Assembly (NCBI GenBank): GCA_029561345.1
Contig: JAKQJC010000001.1
Coordinates: forward strand, 1-64,000
Reading direction: 5' to 3'
DNA: 64,000 bases
Source: Chloroflexota bacterium
Lineage (GTDB): Bacteria; Chloroflexota; Anaerolineae; Anaerolineales; Anaerolineaceae
The notes below the pieces were generated by a model. The model had not been told where the DNA came from and did no database searches. It saw only the letters and a list, made by a program, of their open reading frames with translations. Each line of letters starts with the position of its first letter. The first letter of the stretch is position 1. The translations under genes were made by a program, and so were the position numbers. Of this stretch, positions 1 through 7,385 are shown piece by piece.

Positions 1-141
1 GAAATGGTGATGCCGGGTGACAATGTGAACCTGGAAGTGGAACTGATCGTGCCGGTGGCTCTGGAGCAGGGCTCGAAATTCGCCATCCGCGAAGGCGGCC
101 TGACCGTCGGTGCGGGTGTCATTACCAAGATTTTGGACTAA
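1..141 (+). CDS. tuf: elongation factor Tu, C-terminal end (partial)
   Basis: This is the last 46 residues of EF-Tu, the GTPase that delivers aminoacyl-tRNA to the ribosome. The frame is open from the left edge and stops at 139-141. The visible end belongs to domain [15 protein letters not shown] is followed by [13 protein letters not shown], the near-invariant C-terminal signature of bacterial EF-Tu. The gene opens the tuf-rpmG-trnW-secE-nusG-rplKAJL block. The start lies outside the window, so full length and copy number cannot be judged. Confidence 0.95.
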   Translation, partial: EMVMPGDNVNLEVELIVPVALEQGSKFAIREGGLTVGAGVITKILD

Positions 142-196
142 GACAGATAGAAAAGGAGATGCAGTCGCCTGATAGAAGGCCGCTGCGAGAGAAATT

Positions 197-367
197 ATGG
201 GTTCAAAAAAGAAAGACATTCGCCCGGTTATCACGTTCGCCTGCACTGAGTGCAAAGAACGCAACTATACGTCTGAAAAGAATCGCCGCAATGATCCTGG
301 GCGTATGGAATTGAAGAAATATTGCTCGCGCTGCCGCAAGCACACTGCGCACCGCGAAACCAAGTAG
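197..367 (+). CDS. rpmG: 50S ribosomal protein L33
   Basis: A 56-residue basic protein of the large ribosomal subunit, of normal L33 length. It has two CxxC pairs (CTEC near residues 16-19, CSRC near 42-45), so it is the zinc-binding form of L33. The ending ([10 protein letters not shown]) is typical of the family. It sits 55 bases after tuf and 40 bases before tRNA-Trp, the order seen in many bacterial tuf-secE-nusG regions. The ATG at 197 is the only suitable start. Confidence 0.95.
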   Translation: MGSKKKDIRPVITFACTECKERNYTSEKNRRNDPGRMELKKYCSRCRKHTAHRETK

Positions 368-407
368 TGATAGCGCCGGAGGCGGTGAACAACAGCCTCC
401 GGCACAC

Positions 408-480
408 AGGCCAGTAGCTCAACTGGCAGAGCACCGCTCTCCAAAAGCGGGGGTTGTGGGTTCGATTCCTGCCTGGCCTG
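408..480 (+). tRNA. tRNA-Trp (CCA anticodon)
   Basis: A complete cloverleaf can be drawn. The acceptor stem AGGCCAG (408-414) pairs with CTGGCCT (473-479) and the discriminator base is G480. The anticodon stem CCGCT/AGCGG encloses loop CTCCAAA with anticodon CCA at 441-443. The T arm contains the usual TTCGATT loop. The 3' CCA is not encoded, since the sequence continues CCT. A tRNA-Trp between rpmG and secE is a common bacterial arrangement and is probably processed from the polycistronic transcript. Confidence 0.95.
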
Positions 481-538
481 CCTGAAAACAACGCCGTCCG
501 AGAAGGCGGCGTTTATGTCGTAAGAAGGAGTGTACAGC

Positions 539-766
539 GTGGCTGAAACCGAAAGCAAACCGAACTTTTTCCAGCGTATGGGCCAGGGTATCCAGCAGTA
601 TGTCCGTGAAACAAGCGGCGAACTGCGCAAGGTAAAATGGCCAACCACCCAGGAAGCCTGGAGCCTGACTCGCATCGTGCTAATTGTTCTGGTTGTGATG
701 TCTGTGCTTTTAGGTACGCTGGATGGCATTTTCTCCACGATTATGTCGTTATTGGTGACGATATAA
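539..766 (+). CDS. secE: preprotein translocase subunit SecE
   Basis: A 75-residue single-span SecE, the clamp subunit of the SecYEG protein-export channel. An amphipathic segment with the conserved ELRKVKWPT motif (about residues 28-36) precedes one membrane helix (about 44-70). Two GTG codons could start it, at 530 and 539. The second is preferred because AAGAAGGAG (522-530) is then a ribosome-binding site at a normal distance, whereas it would overlap the first. nusG follows after 23 bases. Confidence 0.92.
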   Translation: MAETESKPNFFQRMGQGIQQYVRETSGELRKVKWPTTQEAWSLTRIVLIVLVVMSVLLGTLDGIFSTIMSLLVTI

Positions 767-789
767 TCCCATTTTTTTAGAGAGGCAGC

Positions 790-1434
790 ATGAACACTTC
801 CGATAAGCCGTTAGAAGAAGGCAGCCAGCCTGTTGAAGAAAGCCGCAAGGCAGCTCAACCGGCTCAGGCATCTGGCATTGTGCCAGATTTTCCGACTGAA
901 GCATTATCGGATCAGCGTTCGTGGTATGTGGTGCATTGTTACTCGGGCTACGAGAACAAGGTGCGCCATAACCTCGAGCAGCGCATTGAGACGATGGAGA
1001 TGAAGGACTTCATTTTTGATGTCATCATCCCCACTCAGGAAGAAATCGAAGTTAAAGACGGAAAACGCCGCACCATCGAACGCCATGTGTTCCCCGGTTA
1101 TGTTCTGGTCAATATGATCATGACCGAAGAGTCATGGTATGTGGTGCGCAACACGCCAGGCGTGACGGGTTTTGTCGGCATGGGCAATGCGCCGACTCCG
1201 CTGCGTCCGGAAGAAGTCTCGCAGATCTTGAAACGGATGGAAGCCGAAGCGCCGATGGTGAAGGTGACCTTCAAAATTGGCGAGCGCGTGCGCATTGTGG
1301 ATGGGCCGTTCAATGATTTCCGCGGCACGGTTTCAGAAATTGACATGGAACGCACCAAGGTGCGCGTGATGGTCAACTTCTTCGGCCGCGAAACCCCGGT
1401 TGAACTGGACTTTCTGCAGGTTGAAAAGGCATAG
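790..1434 (+). CDS. nusG: transcription termination/antitermination factor NusG
   Basis: A 214-residue NusG, which binds RNA polymerase and modulates elongation, pausing and Rho-dependent termination. A poorly conserved acidic N-terminus of about 40 residues precedes the NGN domain (WYVVHCYSGYENKV, then PGYVLVNM and VRNTPGVTGFVG). A KOW domain follows at about 160-200 (FKIGERVRIVDGPF). The N-terminal extension makes it slightly longer than E. coli NusG, as in many Gram-positive-like lineages. It lies 23 bases behind secE. Confidence 0.96.
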   Translation: MNTSDKPLEEGSQPVEESRKAAQPAQASGIVPDFPTEALSDQRSWYVVHCYSGYENKVRHNLEQRIETMEMKDFIFDVIIPTQEEIEVKDGKRRTIERHVFPGYVLVNMIMTEESWYVVRNTPGVTGFVGMGNAPTPLRPEEVSQILKRMEAEAPMVKVTFKIGERVRIVDGPFNDFRGTVSEIDMERTKVRVMVNFFGRETPVELDFLQVEKA

Positions 1435-1435
1435 A

Positions 1436-1458
1436 CAGGCCGGACAAAAGCTGGCCTG
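1436..1458 (+). promoter_or_regulatory. hairpin in the nusG-rplK spacer
   Basis: CAGGCC (1436-1441) pairs with GGCCTG (1453-1458), and the stem can extend by two further pairs inward. No T run follows, so it is not an intrinsic terminator. It lies just upstream of the L1-type operator and may be part of the same leader fold or an RNA processing site. The function is inferred only. Confidence 0.35.
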
Positions 1459-1464
1459 ATCAGC

Positions 1465-1506
1465 GTGGGAGGGACTCCCTGAAACATCCCGTTATAACCA
1501 CCAAGG
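1465..1506 (+). promoter_or_regulatory. L1-type ribosomal protein operator before rplK
   Basis: The spacer just before rplK has the layout GTGGGAGGG ... CCCGTTA ... ACCAC followed by the ribosome-binding site AAGGAG. GTGG (1465-1468) can pair with CCAC (1498-1501), and an inner GGG can pair with CCC (1488-1490), leaving an asymmetric internal loop. In other bacteria, ribosomal protein L1 binds such an mRNA mimic of its 23S rRNA site and represses the L11-L1 operon. The same element recurs before rplA at 1946-1986, which strengthens the call. L1 binding itself is inferred. Confidence 0.65.
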
Positions 1507-1515
1507 AGTAAAATT

Positions 1516-1941
1516 GTGGCTAAGAAACTAAAAACTATCGTTCGTCTGCAAATCACGGCCGGAAAGGCCAACCCTGCACCGCCGATCGGTCCTGCCCTCG
1601 CCGGGCATGGTCTGAACATCATGGCGTTCTGCAAGGAATACAATGCCCGCACGTCTAACCGTGCTGGCGATATCATCCCTGCTGAAGTCAGCATTTACAC
1701 GGATGGTTCATTCACTTTCATCCTCAAATCACCGCCCACCTCGGTTCTGCTGCGCAAAGCCGCGGCTGTGGCCAAGGGTTCTGACCAGCCCAACCGCAAC
1801 AAGGTTGGCAAAGTCACCCGTGCCCAGGTGCGCGAGATTGCTGAAATCAAGATGAAAGACACCAACGCTGTCGATATCAATGACGCGATTCTTCAGGTTG
1901 AAGGCACCGCCCGCAGCATGGGTCTGGTGGTCATCGACTGA
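1516..1941 (+). CDS. rplK: 50S ribosomal protein L11
   Basis: A 141-residue L11 of exactly the usual bacterial length. It binds the GTPase-associated centre of 23S rRNA and forms the stalk base. The signature [20 protein letters not shown] near residue 20 and the C-terminal [13 protein letters not shown] region are both present. The start is GTG at 1516, seven bases behind AAGGAG (1503-1508). It is the first gene after the upstream L1-type operator and is followed by rplA 50 bases later. Confidence 0.97.
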   Translation: MAKKLKTIVRLQITAGKANPAPPIGPALAGHGLNIMAFCKEYNARTSNRAGDIIPAEVSIYTDGSFTFILKSPPTSVLLRKAAAVAKGSDQPNRNKVGKVTRAQVREIAEIKMKDTNAVDINDAILQVEGTARSMGLVVID

Positions 1942-1945
1942 CCCC

Positions 1946-1986
1946 GGATGGGAGGGCGCTCAGCGCCCGTTAGCACCACAAAGGAG
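1946..1986 (+). promoter_or_regulatory. second L1-type operator, before rplA
   Basis: A second copy of the element seen before rplK. GGGCGC (1954-1959) pairs perfectly with GCGCCC (1963-1968) around a TCA triloop. An outer TGG (1949-1951) pairs with CCA (1976-1978), with GA on the 5' side and GTTAGCA on the 3' side left unpaired. The ribosome-binding site AAGGAG follows at 1981-1986. The shared pieces are GGAGGG, CCCGTTA and ACCAC. Control by L1 is inferred from known L11-L1 operons. Confidence 0.65.
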
Positions 1987-1991
1987 TTAAA

Positions 1992-2711
1992 ATGGCTAAA
2001 CACGGAAAGAAATATATTGCCGCAGTGGCTCAGGTTGAACTTGACCGCGCTTATGACCCCCGCACTGCGCTTGATTTGATCAAGAAGACGTCCTACACCA
2101 AGTTCGATGGGACGGTTGAAGTCCACCTGCGCATGGGCCTGGATCCCCGTCAGGCTGATCAGCAGGTGCGCGATGTGGTTGTGCTGCCCAACGGCCTGGG
2201 CAAGACCGTGCGTGTGCTGGTCTTCACCCAGGGTGAAGGTGTGGCGCGCGCCCAGGAAGCTGGCGCCGATTACATTGCTGATTCAGATGAATGGATCGCC
2301 AAGATTCAGGCTGGTTGGACTGATTTTGACGTTGCCATTGCCACACCTGATATGATGGGCAAGGCAGGCCGTCTGGGCCGTGTCCTCGGTCCCCGCGGTT
2401 TGATGCCGAACCCCAAAGCTGGCACCGTGGTGCCTGCTGAAGATCTGGGTCGGGTGATCAAAGAATCGAAGGCTGGCCGCGTTGAATTCCGTCTGGATAA
2501 GACCGCCAACATTCATGCGCCGCTGGGCAAGGTTTCCTTTGATCTTGATAAACTCTATGAAAACCTCGAAACCTTCATGGAAGCCATCAAGAAGGCGAAA
2601 CCCGCTGCGGCGCGTGGCACCTACATCCGCCACATCACCATCAGCTCGACCATGGGCCCTGGCATCAAAGTGGATGCCCTGCTTGCCCAGACGATGAACA
2701 AGAAAGAGTAA
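1992..2711 (+). CDS. rplA: 50S ribosomal protein L1
   Basis: A 239-residue L1, the mobile stalk protein at the ribosomal E site and, in many bacteria, the translational repressor of its own operon. The signatures [20 protein letters not shown] (near 130-150) and the C-terminal [18 protein letters not shown] segment are present. The ATG at 1992 has AAGGAG six bases upstream. The two L1-type operators in front of rplK and rplA are the expected autoregulatory targets. Confidence 0.97.
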   Translation: MAKHGKKYIAAVAQVELDRAYDPRTALDLIKKTSYTKFDGTVEVHLRMGLDPRQADQQVRDVVVLPNGLGKTVRVLVFTQGEGVARAQEAGADYIADSDEWIAKIQAGWTDFDVAIATPDMMGKAGRLGRVLGPRGLMPNPKAGTVVPAEDLGRVIKESKAGRVEFRLDKTANIHAPLGKVSFDLDKLYENLETFMEAIKKAKPAAARGTYIRHITISSTMGPGIKVDALLAQTMNKKE

Positions 2712-2716
2712 TCTTG

Positions 2717-2725
2717 TGGTATAAT
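2717..2725 (+). promoter_or_regulatory. extended -10 promoter for rplJL
   Basis: TGGTATAAT lies six bases after the rplA stop, a perfect -10 hexamer (2720-2725) with the TGn extension. No good -35 box is visible, as is common for extended -10 promoters. Transcription would begin near 2732, so rplJ and rplL can be made independently of the upstream block with the whole L10 leader at their 5' end. Confidence 0.6.
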
Positions 2726-2734
2726 CAGCCCTGC

Positions 2735-2903
2735 CCCGGTGGGGCTGAACAAATTTTCACTGTAGACCGCTGGTGCCGTAAGGCTTAATATCCTGCCGAG
2801 GTGAAGACTTTTCCGGAAGGGCGCCGCTGAGAAAGCGGGCCTGCCAGGATGTGAATCTGAAAAGTCTTTATCTGGTGGGGGCCAGATAAAGACTTTTTTT
2901 TTT
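2735..2903 (+). promoter_or_regulatory. ribosomal protein L10 leader with attenuator
   Basis: The spacer before rplJ contains the conserved leader core CTTAATATCCTGCCGAGGTG (about 2784-2803), recognisable from L10(L12)4-binding leaders in many bacteria. ATCCTG (2790-2795) can pair with CAGGAT (2845-2850). AAGACTTTT (2804-2812) is perfectly complementary to AAAAGTCTT (2860-2868), which is the 5' arm of the terminator ending at 2903. These two pairings cross and should be mutually exclusive, so the sequence shows an antiterminator/terminator switch. The ligand is inferred to be the L10-L7/L12 complex. Confidence 0.75.
2861..2903 (+). terminator. attenuator terminator upstream of rplJ
   Basis: AAAGTCTTTATCTGG (2861-2875) pairs perfectly over 15 bases with 2882-2896 around a TGGGGG loop, followed by an unbroken T run (2894-2903). 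It lies 31 bases before the rplJ start inside the L10 leader, so it must act conditionally. Confidence 0.85.
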
Positions 2904-2934
2904 CTATCCTTAACCGGAAGGAGGTGACTCTCAA

Positions 2935-3480
2935 TTGGCTTTTACAAAGCAACACAAAACCGTCATGGTGACTGATTATGAGAACTGGATTGGCAAGAGC
3001 CAGGCCATTTTCATTCTTGAATACTCCAAGATGAATCAGAAGGCAATTGATGCCGCCCGTACCAAGCTGCGCGAAGCTGGTGGTGAATTTCATGTTGTGA
3101 AGAACACCCTGTTCCGCCGCGCCCTGAAGAAATACGGGATGAGCTGCCCTGAATCCATGCTGGAAGGCAATACCATTATTGGCTTTGCTTTTACAGATCC
3201 GCCTGCGTTGGCGAAGGCATTCACCGAACTGACCCGCAACAATGAAATGTTCAAAGTTCGGGCTGGTTTCCTGGGTGACCAATACATCAATGCCGCTGCC
3301 GTCAAAGCGCTGGCCGAACTGCCCCCCCTGCCTGTTATGCGCGCTCAACTGCTGGGCGTGCTCTCGGCCCCGGCTTCACAGCTGGTTCGCGTTCTCGCCG
3401 AACCTGCTCGTTCGCTGGCTGCCGTCGTCAAGGCTCACTCTGAAAAGAGTGGCGCCGCCGAAGCTGCCCCCGCAGCATAA
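2935..3480 (+). CDS. rplJ: 50S ribosomal protein L10
   Basis: A 181-residue L10 that anchors the L7/L12 dimers to the ribosome. The start is an unusual TTG at 2935, chosen because a strong GGAAGGAGGTGA ribosome-binding site (2916-2927) precedes it and MAFTKQHKTVMVTDYE aligns with the start of the family. The C-terminal helix that carries L12 is present, ending in an Ala-rich tail. The gene follows the attenuator and precedes rplL by 46 bases. Confidence 0.95.
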   Translation: MAFTKQHKTVMVTDYENWIGKSQAIFILEYSKMNQKAIDAARTKLREAGGEFHVVKNTLFRRALKKYGMSCPESMLEGNTIIGFAFTDPPALAKAFTELTRNNEMFKVRAGFLGDQYINAAAVKALAELPPLPVMRAQLLGVLSAPASQLVRVLAEPARSLAAVVKAHSEKSGAAEAAPAA

Positions 3481-3526
3481 TTTTTTCAACTAACAAAACA
3501 AAGCATTTTGCAAGGAGATTTTTAAA

Positions 3527-3907
3527 ATGGCTGACATGGAAAAACTGATTGCTGATTTGAGCGCGCTGACCGTTCTGGAAGCCGCCGAACTGGTTAAGAA
3601 ACTGGAAGAAAAGTGGGGCGTTTCCGCCGCCGCTCCTGTGGCCGCCGTGGCTGTTGCCGCTGGCCCCGCCGCCGCCGCCGAACCCGTCGAAGAAAAGACC
3701 GAATTTGATGTCGTGATCAAAGACGCCGGCCCCAAGAAGATCGAAACCATCAAAGTCATCCGCCAGCTCACCAACCTGGGCCTGGTCGAAGCCAAGACGA
3801 TGGCCGAAACCGCTGGCTCCAAGGTTCTGTCTGCTGTTTCCAAAGAAGCTGCCGCCGATGCGAAAGCCAAACTGGAAGCCGCTGGCGCCGTGGTGGAAGT
3901 TCTCTAA
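3527..3907 (+). CDS. rplL: 50S ribosomal protein L7/L12
   Basis: A 126-residue L7/L12, the multicopy stalk protein that recruits translation factors. An N-terminal dimerisation helix (residues 1-35) is followed by an Ala/Pro hinge (about 38-58). The conserved C-terminal domain has [20 protein letters not shown] and [11 protein letters not shown]. The ribosome-binding site AAGGAG lies upstream of the ATG at 3527. The gene is followed by a strong palindromic terminator. Confidence 0.97.
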   Translation: MADMEKLIADLSALTVLEAAELVKKLEEKWGVSAAAPVAAVAVAAGPAAAAEPVEEKTEFDVVIKDAGPKKIETIKVIRQLTNLGLVEAKTMAETAGSKVLSAVSKEAAADAKAKLEAAGAVVEVL

Positions 3908-3932
3908 TTCCACTTCTGGATTACCAGAAAGC

Positions 3933-3972
3933 AAACCAAAAGAGGGATGGCATGCCATCCCTCTTTTGGTTT
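3933..3972. terminator. bidirectional terminator after rplL
   Basis: A perfect 40-base palindrome with half-site AAACCAAAAGAGGGATGGCA. Its arms end in T-rich or A-rich tracts, so the RNA hairpin would terminate in either direction. It closes the ribosomal protein block. Confidence 0.8.
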
Positions 3973-3988
3973 AAGCACCGGGTGAGTG

Positions 3989-4021
3989 TGCTATAATTTC
4001 AACATCATGATCAGGCGGTGA
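3989..4021 (+). promoter_or_regulatory. extended -10 promoter with a four-codon upstream ORF
   Basis: TGCTATAAT (3989-3997) is an extended -10 element just after the rplL terminator. Ten bases downstream, ATG ATC AGG CGG TGA (4007-4021) would encode a four-residue peptide at the very start of the predicted transcript. It ends seven bases before the ATG of the following gene. The promoter call is supported by the hexamer and position. Translation of the mini-ORF is speculative. Confidence 0.5.
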
Positions 4022-4028
4022 GCAGCGC

Positions 4029-7000
4029 ATGCAGGTTTTTGACGGACGAAAAAATCGCATTCAACTGGAGGCAGAAGTGGGCCGTGGGGGCGAGGCCACC
4101 ATTTACCGCGTCTCCAACCGCGCCGGGCAGGTGGCCAAGCTCTACCACACTCCCCCGGCCAGTGAATATGCCCAGAAATTGATCTGGATGCAGCAAAACC
4201 CGCCCGAAGAAACCCACCGTGACGAAGGGCATCATTCCATCGCCTGGCCAATGGAACTGCTTTACGGAGAAGATCAGGCGCTGACCGGCTACCTGATGCC
4301 GTTTATTGGCGGCACGGTGAAGATCTTTTCGGTGATCAACCCCACCTTGCGGCGCAAAACCGGCTTTGACTGGCGTTACCTGCTGCGCACGGCGCGCAAC
4401 CTGGCGGCAGCGGTGCGCTCGCTGCACGAGCGGGATTATGTCATTGGTGATATGAATGAAAGCAATATCCTGGTGACGGAACGGGCGCTGGTGACGATTA
4501 TCGATGCTGATTCGTTTCAGGTGCGCCTGCCAGCCGGACGGGTGTATTATTGCCCGGTGGGCAAGCCGGAATATACGCCGCCAGAACTCCAAGGGGTGCT
4601 GTTTCAAAACCGCCCGCGGCGCTTTGAAGCCGATTATTTCGGCCTGGCAGTGCTGATCTTCCAGTTATTGATGGAAGGCAACCATCCCTTCAGAGGGGTG
4701 TGGAAAGGTGGAGGCGAGCCGCCCCAGGTGGCCGAAAAAATCAGGCGCGGCCTGTTCCCCTACAAACCACATGCCAATCTTGTGGTGCCGGCGCCCAATA
4801 CCCCTCCCTTTGAGGTTTTGCCGCCGCGTTTGCAGGAATTGTTCATGCAGACTTTTGTGGACGGCCATGCCCGCCCGGCCCAGCGGGTTTCACCGCGCCA
4901 TTGGGTGGACGCCCTGGCCACGGTGGAAAGCAGTCTGACCCAATGCGTGCGAGAGCGGAGCCATGTTTATTCGAACCACCTGAAAGCCTGCCCGTGGTGC
5001 ACCGCGCCAACGGCGGTAAGGGTGATCCACCCGCCGGCCAAAACGCCGCCTTCTCCACCATCCACCCGGCCTGTTTCACCGCCAAAAACCACCATACCGG
5101 TGCTGGATTTGCGCCACCAGCCGCTTTCTTTTGGGCCGCTGACGCCGGGGGAGAAGAAACAGCACCGCCTGACGGTGACCAATGCGGGCAGCGGACTGCT
5201 GACCGGTACGCTTTCTGTGCCATCCGGAGTGCGCTGGATCAGCCTTTCAGAAACTGCCTTTGCCATTGGCGCGGGAAAATCTGCCACGCTTCAACTCCTG
5301 ATTGACACCAGCGGCCTGGAGACCAACACCCACAACACCATTCTCACGGTGAAAAGCAACGGCGGCGTGCGCATGCTGCCGGTTAAATTGCTGGTGGGGC
5401 TGCCACTGCTTGAGGCCGCCCAGACGCATATCGATTTTGGCAATGTGCCCAAAGGAAGCCAGCCGCAGCAAACCCTGACCCTGCGCAATGTGGGGGTGGG
5501 CCCAGTGAGCGGCTCCATCATCAGCTCTTCCCCGTGGTTCACGGTTTCACCCACCACCTTTCAGGTGGATCAGGGCAGGCGGGCCGTTGTGACATTGACG
5601 CCGAGCATCCTGCATGTGCCGGGCTTTCCGCAGCGGGAGGAATATCAGGGATCGCTATTTGTTCTTTCCAATGGTGGAAACATCAAAGTGACGGCCGCAA
5701 TGACATTGTGCTCGCCTTTGCTGGTGTTTGATCCGCCGGATCTGGAATTTGGCCGGGTGGAAAACAGCACTGAACCAGAACTGGCTTTGAAATTGACCAA
5801 CCCCGGCAGCGCCGTTTTAAACGCCGCCCTGACCGGTGAAAACTGGCTGATGGCGCGCCCGCGCCAGGTGAGCCTGCTGGCCGGACAGGAAACCACGGTG
5901 ATGGTGAAGGCACGGACAGAGGGGCTCGCTTCGGGTACTTATGAAGCCAATCTGAAAATCGAGTCAAATGGAGGAGATGCTGTGCTGCTGGCGCGGGTGA
6001 CGACCACAGCGGCCAGGCTGATCTGCCCGGCGGCGGAACTGGATGTGGGTGAACTGAGCCAGGATGAAACCCGGAAATTGCAATTGAGCCTGTCCAATAT
6101 GGGTGATGCCGTTTTGAAGGGCCGGGTGAGAAAGACGCCTGATTGGCTTGAGGTGCCGGATCCGTTTTTTGCTATTCCACCGCAGGAGACAATCTGTCTG
6201 AATTTGACTGTAAATGCGAATAAGGCAGCAGGCGGGGTGCATGGAACTGAACTGGAAACCCGCCTGAACCTGGACAGCACAGGCGGCGATGCACAGGTGT
6301 TGATTCGCGCCAGGCTGGGTTTGCCGCAGGTGGAGGCCGCCATTATGAGCGAAGGGGTGGTGCTGAAGAATATGGGGAAGGTCAGGGCGAAGGTGAGGCT
6401 GGTTGACCCAGAGAACTGTCTGATTGCTGCGCCGGATGAGGTGGAACTGGATGGCGATGAACAGCGGACGGTCAATCTTTTTTTGGGTGAGAAACAGGCC
6501 CCAGAAACTACCTTGATGATGGAACTGACCCGCTCGGCGCATTTGATGCGTTTCCGGTTTTCTGATCAGGGGCTTGGTTTGAAAAGCCACCGCCTGGTTT
6601 TATGGTTGAATGAAGACATAAAAATGGAATTTGCTCTGGTGCCGGAGGGCTGGTTCTGGATGGGGGCTAACCCTGAACGCGACCCGCTGGCTGATGTCCG
6701 TCTGGAAAGTCCACCCTCGAAACATTGGCTGGACCGTTTCTGGATGGGGCGTTATCCGGTGACCGTCCAGCAGTATGGGTGCTTTTTGAAGGAAAGCGAT
6801 TTTCCGGCCCCGCCGGGGTGGAAAATGGCTGACGGCGGGGAAAGCGGCCTGAATGAACCCGTGACGGGAGTGAATTGGGAAGCCGCACAGGCTTTCAACC
6901 GCTGGCTGCGGAAGAAAACCGGATGGAATGTGCGCCTGCCCGGCGAGGCCGAATGGGAAAAGGCTGCGCGCAGCGGTGATGGACGCATCTGGCCCTGGGG

Positions 7001-7301
7001 AAATGAGATGAGAGAAGGGCTGGCAAATGTTGAGAGTGAGGGGGTGTGGCCGGTGGGGAAGACCTCGCCTGAGAGCGATTCACCCTACGGCTGCGCAGAT
7101 ATGAGCGGTAATATTTGGGAGTGGACGGCTTCAACCTTCCGTTACTACCCATATTTGATCGAGGAGGGGGATGAGGAAGGCGCACGGGTGCTGCGCGGCG
7201 GAGCATGGTTTTTTGAAGCGCGTCATGCCCGCTGCACGGCCCGCCGCCGCGCCATGCCTGACGAGGCGCGCGAATTTATTGGTTTTCGCTGCGCAATTTA
7301 G
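4029..7301 (+). CDS. protein kinase / Ig-like repeats / formylglycine-generating-enzyme-like fusion
   Basis: A 1,090-residue three-part protein. Residues 1-290 are a Ser/Thr-kinase-like domain of the TerY-associated (YegI-like) type, with a Gly-rich loop GRGGEA (18-23), Lys37, catalytic loop IGDMNESNILV (Asp141, Asn146) and DAD (159-161) in place of DFG. A Cys cluster ending CPWC follows near 325. Residues about 350-790 hold four repeats of about 90 residues with the ASPM/Hydin Ig-like pattern, each closing near SNGG or TGG. Residues about 855-1090 form an FGE-sulfatase (C-type-lectin-like) domain (RLPGEAEWEKAAR, GNIWEWTAS, RVLRGGAWF). No membrane segment is evident. Kinases of this class usually sit beside TerY-vWA and PP2C proteins, and both occur at 19180-20649. 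The link is inferred. Confidence 0.8.
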   Translation: MQVFDGRKNRIQLEAEVGRGGEATIYRVSNRAGQVAKLYHTPPASEYAQKLIWMQQNPPEETHRDEGHHSIAWPMELLYGEDQALTGYLMPFIGGTVKIFSVINPTLRRKTGFDWRYLLRTARNLAAAVRSLHERDYVIGDMNESNILVTERALVTIIDADSFQVRLPAGRVYYCPVGKPEYTPPELQGVLFQNRPRRFEADYFGLAVLIFQLLMEGNHPFRGVWKGGGEPPQVAEKIRRGLFPYKPHANLVVPAPNTPPFEVLPPRLQELFMQTFVDGHARPAQRVSPRHWVDALATVESSLTQCVRERSHVYSNHLKACPWCTAPTAVRVIHPPAKTPPSPPSTRPVSPPKTTIPVLDLRHQPLSFGPLTPGEKKQHRLTVTNAGSGLLTGTLSVPSGVRWISLSETAFAIGAGKSATLQLLIDTSGLETNTHNTILTVKSNGGVRMLPVKLLVGLPLLEAAQTHIDFGNVPKGSQPQQTLTLRNVGVGPVSGSIISSSPWFTVSPTTFQVDQGRRAVVTLTPSILHVPGFPQREEYQGSLFVLSNGGNIKVTAAMTLCSPLLVFDPPDLEFGRVENSTEPELALKLTNPGSAVLNAALTGENWLMARPRQVSLLAGQETTVMVKARTEGLASGTYEANLKIESNGGDAVLLARVTTTAARLICPAAELDVGELSQDETRKLQLSLSNMGDAVLKGRVRKTPDWLEVPDPFFAIPPQETICLNLTVNANKAAGGVHGTELETRLNLDSTGGDAQVLIRARLGLPQVEAAIMSEGVVLKNMGKVRAKVRLVDPENCLIAAPDEVELDGDEQRTVNLFLGEKQAPETTLMMELTRSAHLMRFRFSDQGLGLKSHRLVLWLNEDIKMEFALVPEGWFWMGANPERDPLADVRLESPPSKHWLDRFWMGRYPVTVQQYGCFLKESDFPAPPGWKMADGGESGLNEPVTGVNWEAAQAFNRWLRKKTGWNVRLPGEAEWEKAARSGDGRIWPWGNEMREGLANVESEGVWPVGKTSPESDSPYGCADMSGNIWEWTASTFRYYPYLIEEGDEEGARVLRGGAWFFEARHARCTARRRAMPDEAREFIGFRCAI

Positions 7302-7324
7302 GGGCTATTCGGCTTGCACAAGCG

Positions 7325-7353
7325 TTTACTTTAGAGTTTAATAGGCTGATAAT
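7325..7353 (+). promoter_or_regulatory. promoter of the channel gene
   Basis: TTTACT (7325-7330) and GATAAT (7348-7353) are separated by 17 bases, a good sigma-70-type match. The start codon lies 33 bases further on, behind CGGGAGA. Confidence 0.55.
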
Positions 7354-7385
7354 GCTCTCACCCTAAATTCCGGGAGACCTTTGCC

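Noticed and set aside
6600..7301. Possible diversity-generating retroelement target in the FGE-sulfatase domain
   Set aside because: Such domains are frequent variable targets, but no reverse transcriptase or template repeat was seen in the window.
3989..7301. Kinase fusion as part of the ribosomal protein operon
   Set aside because: A perfect palindromic terminator and a separate promoter stand between rplL and this gene.
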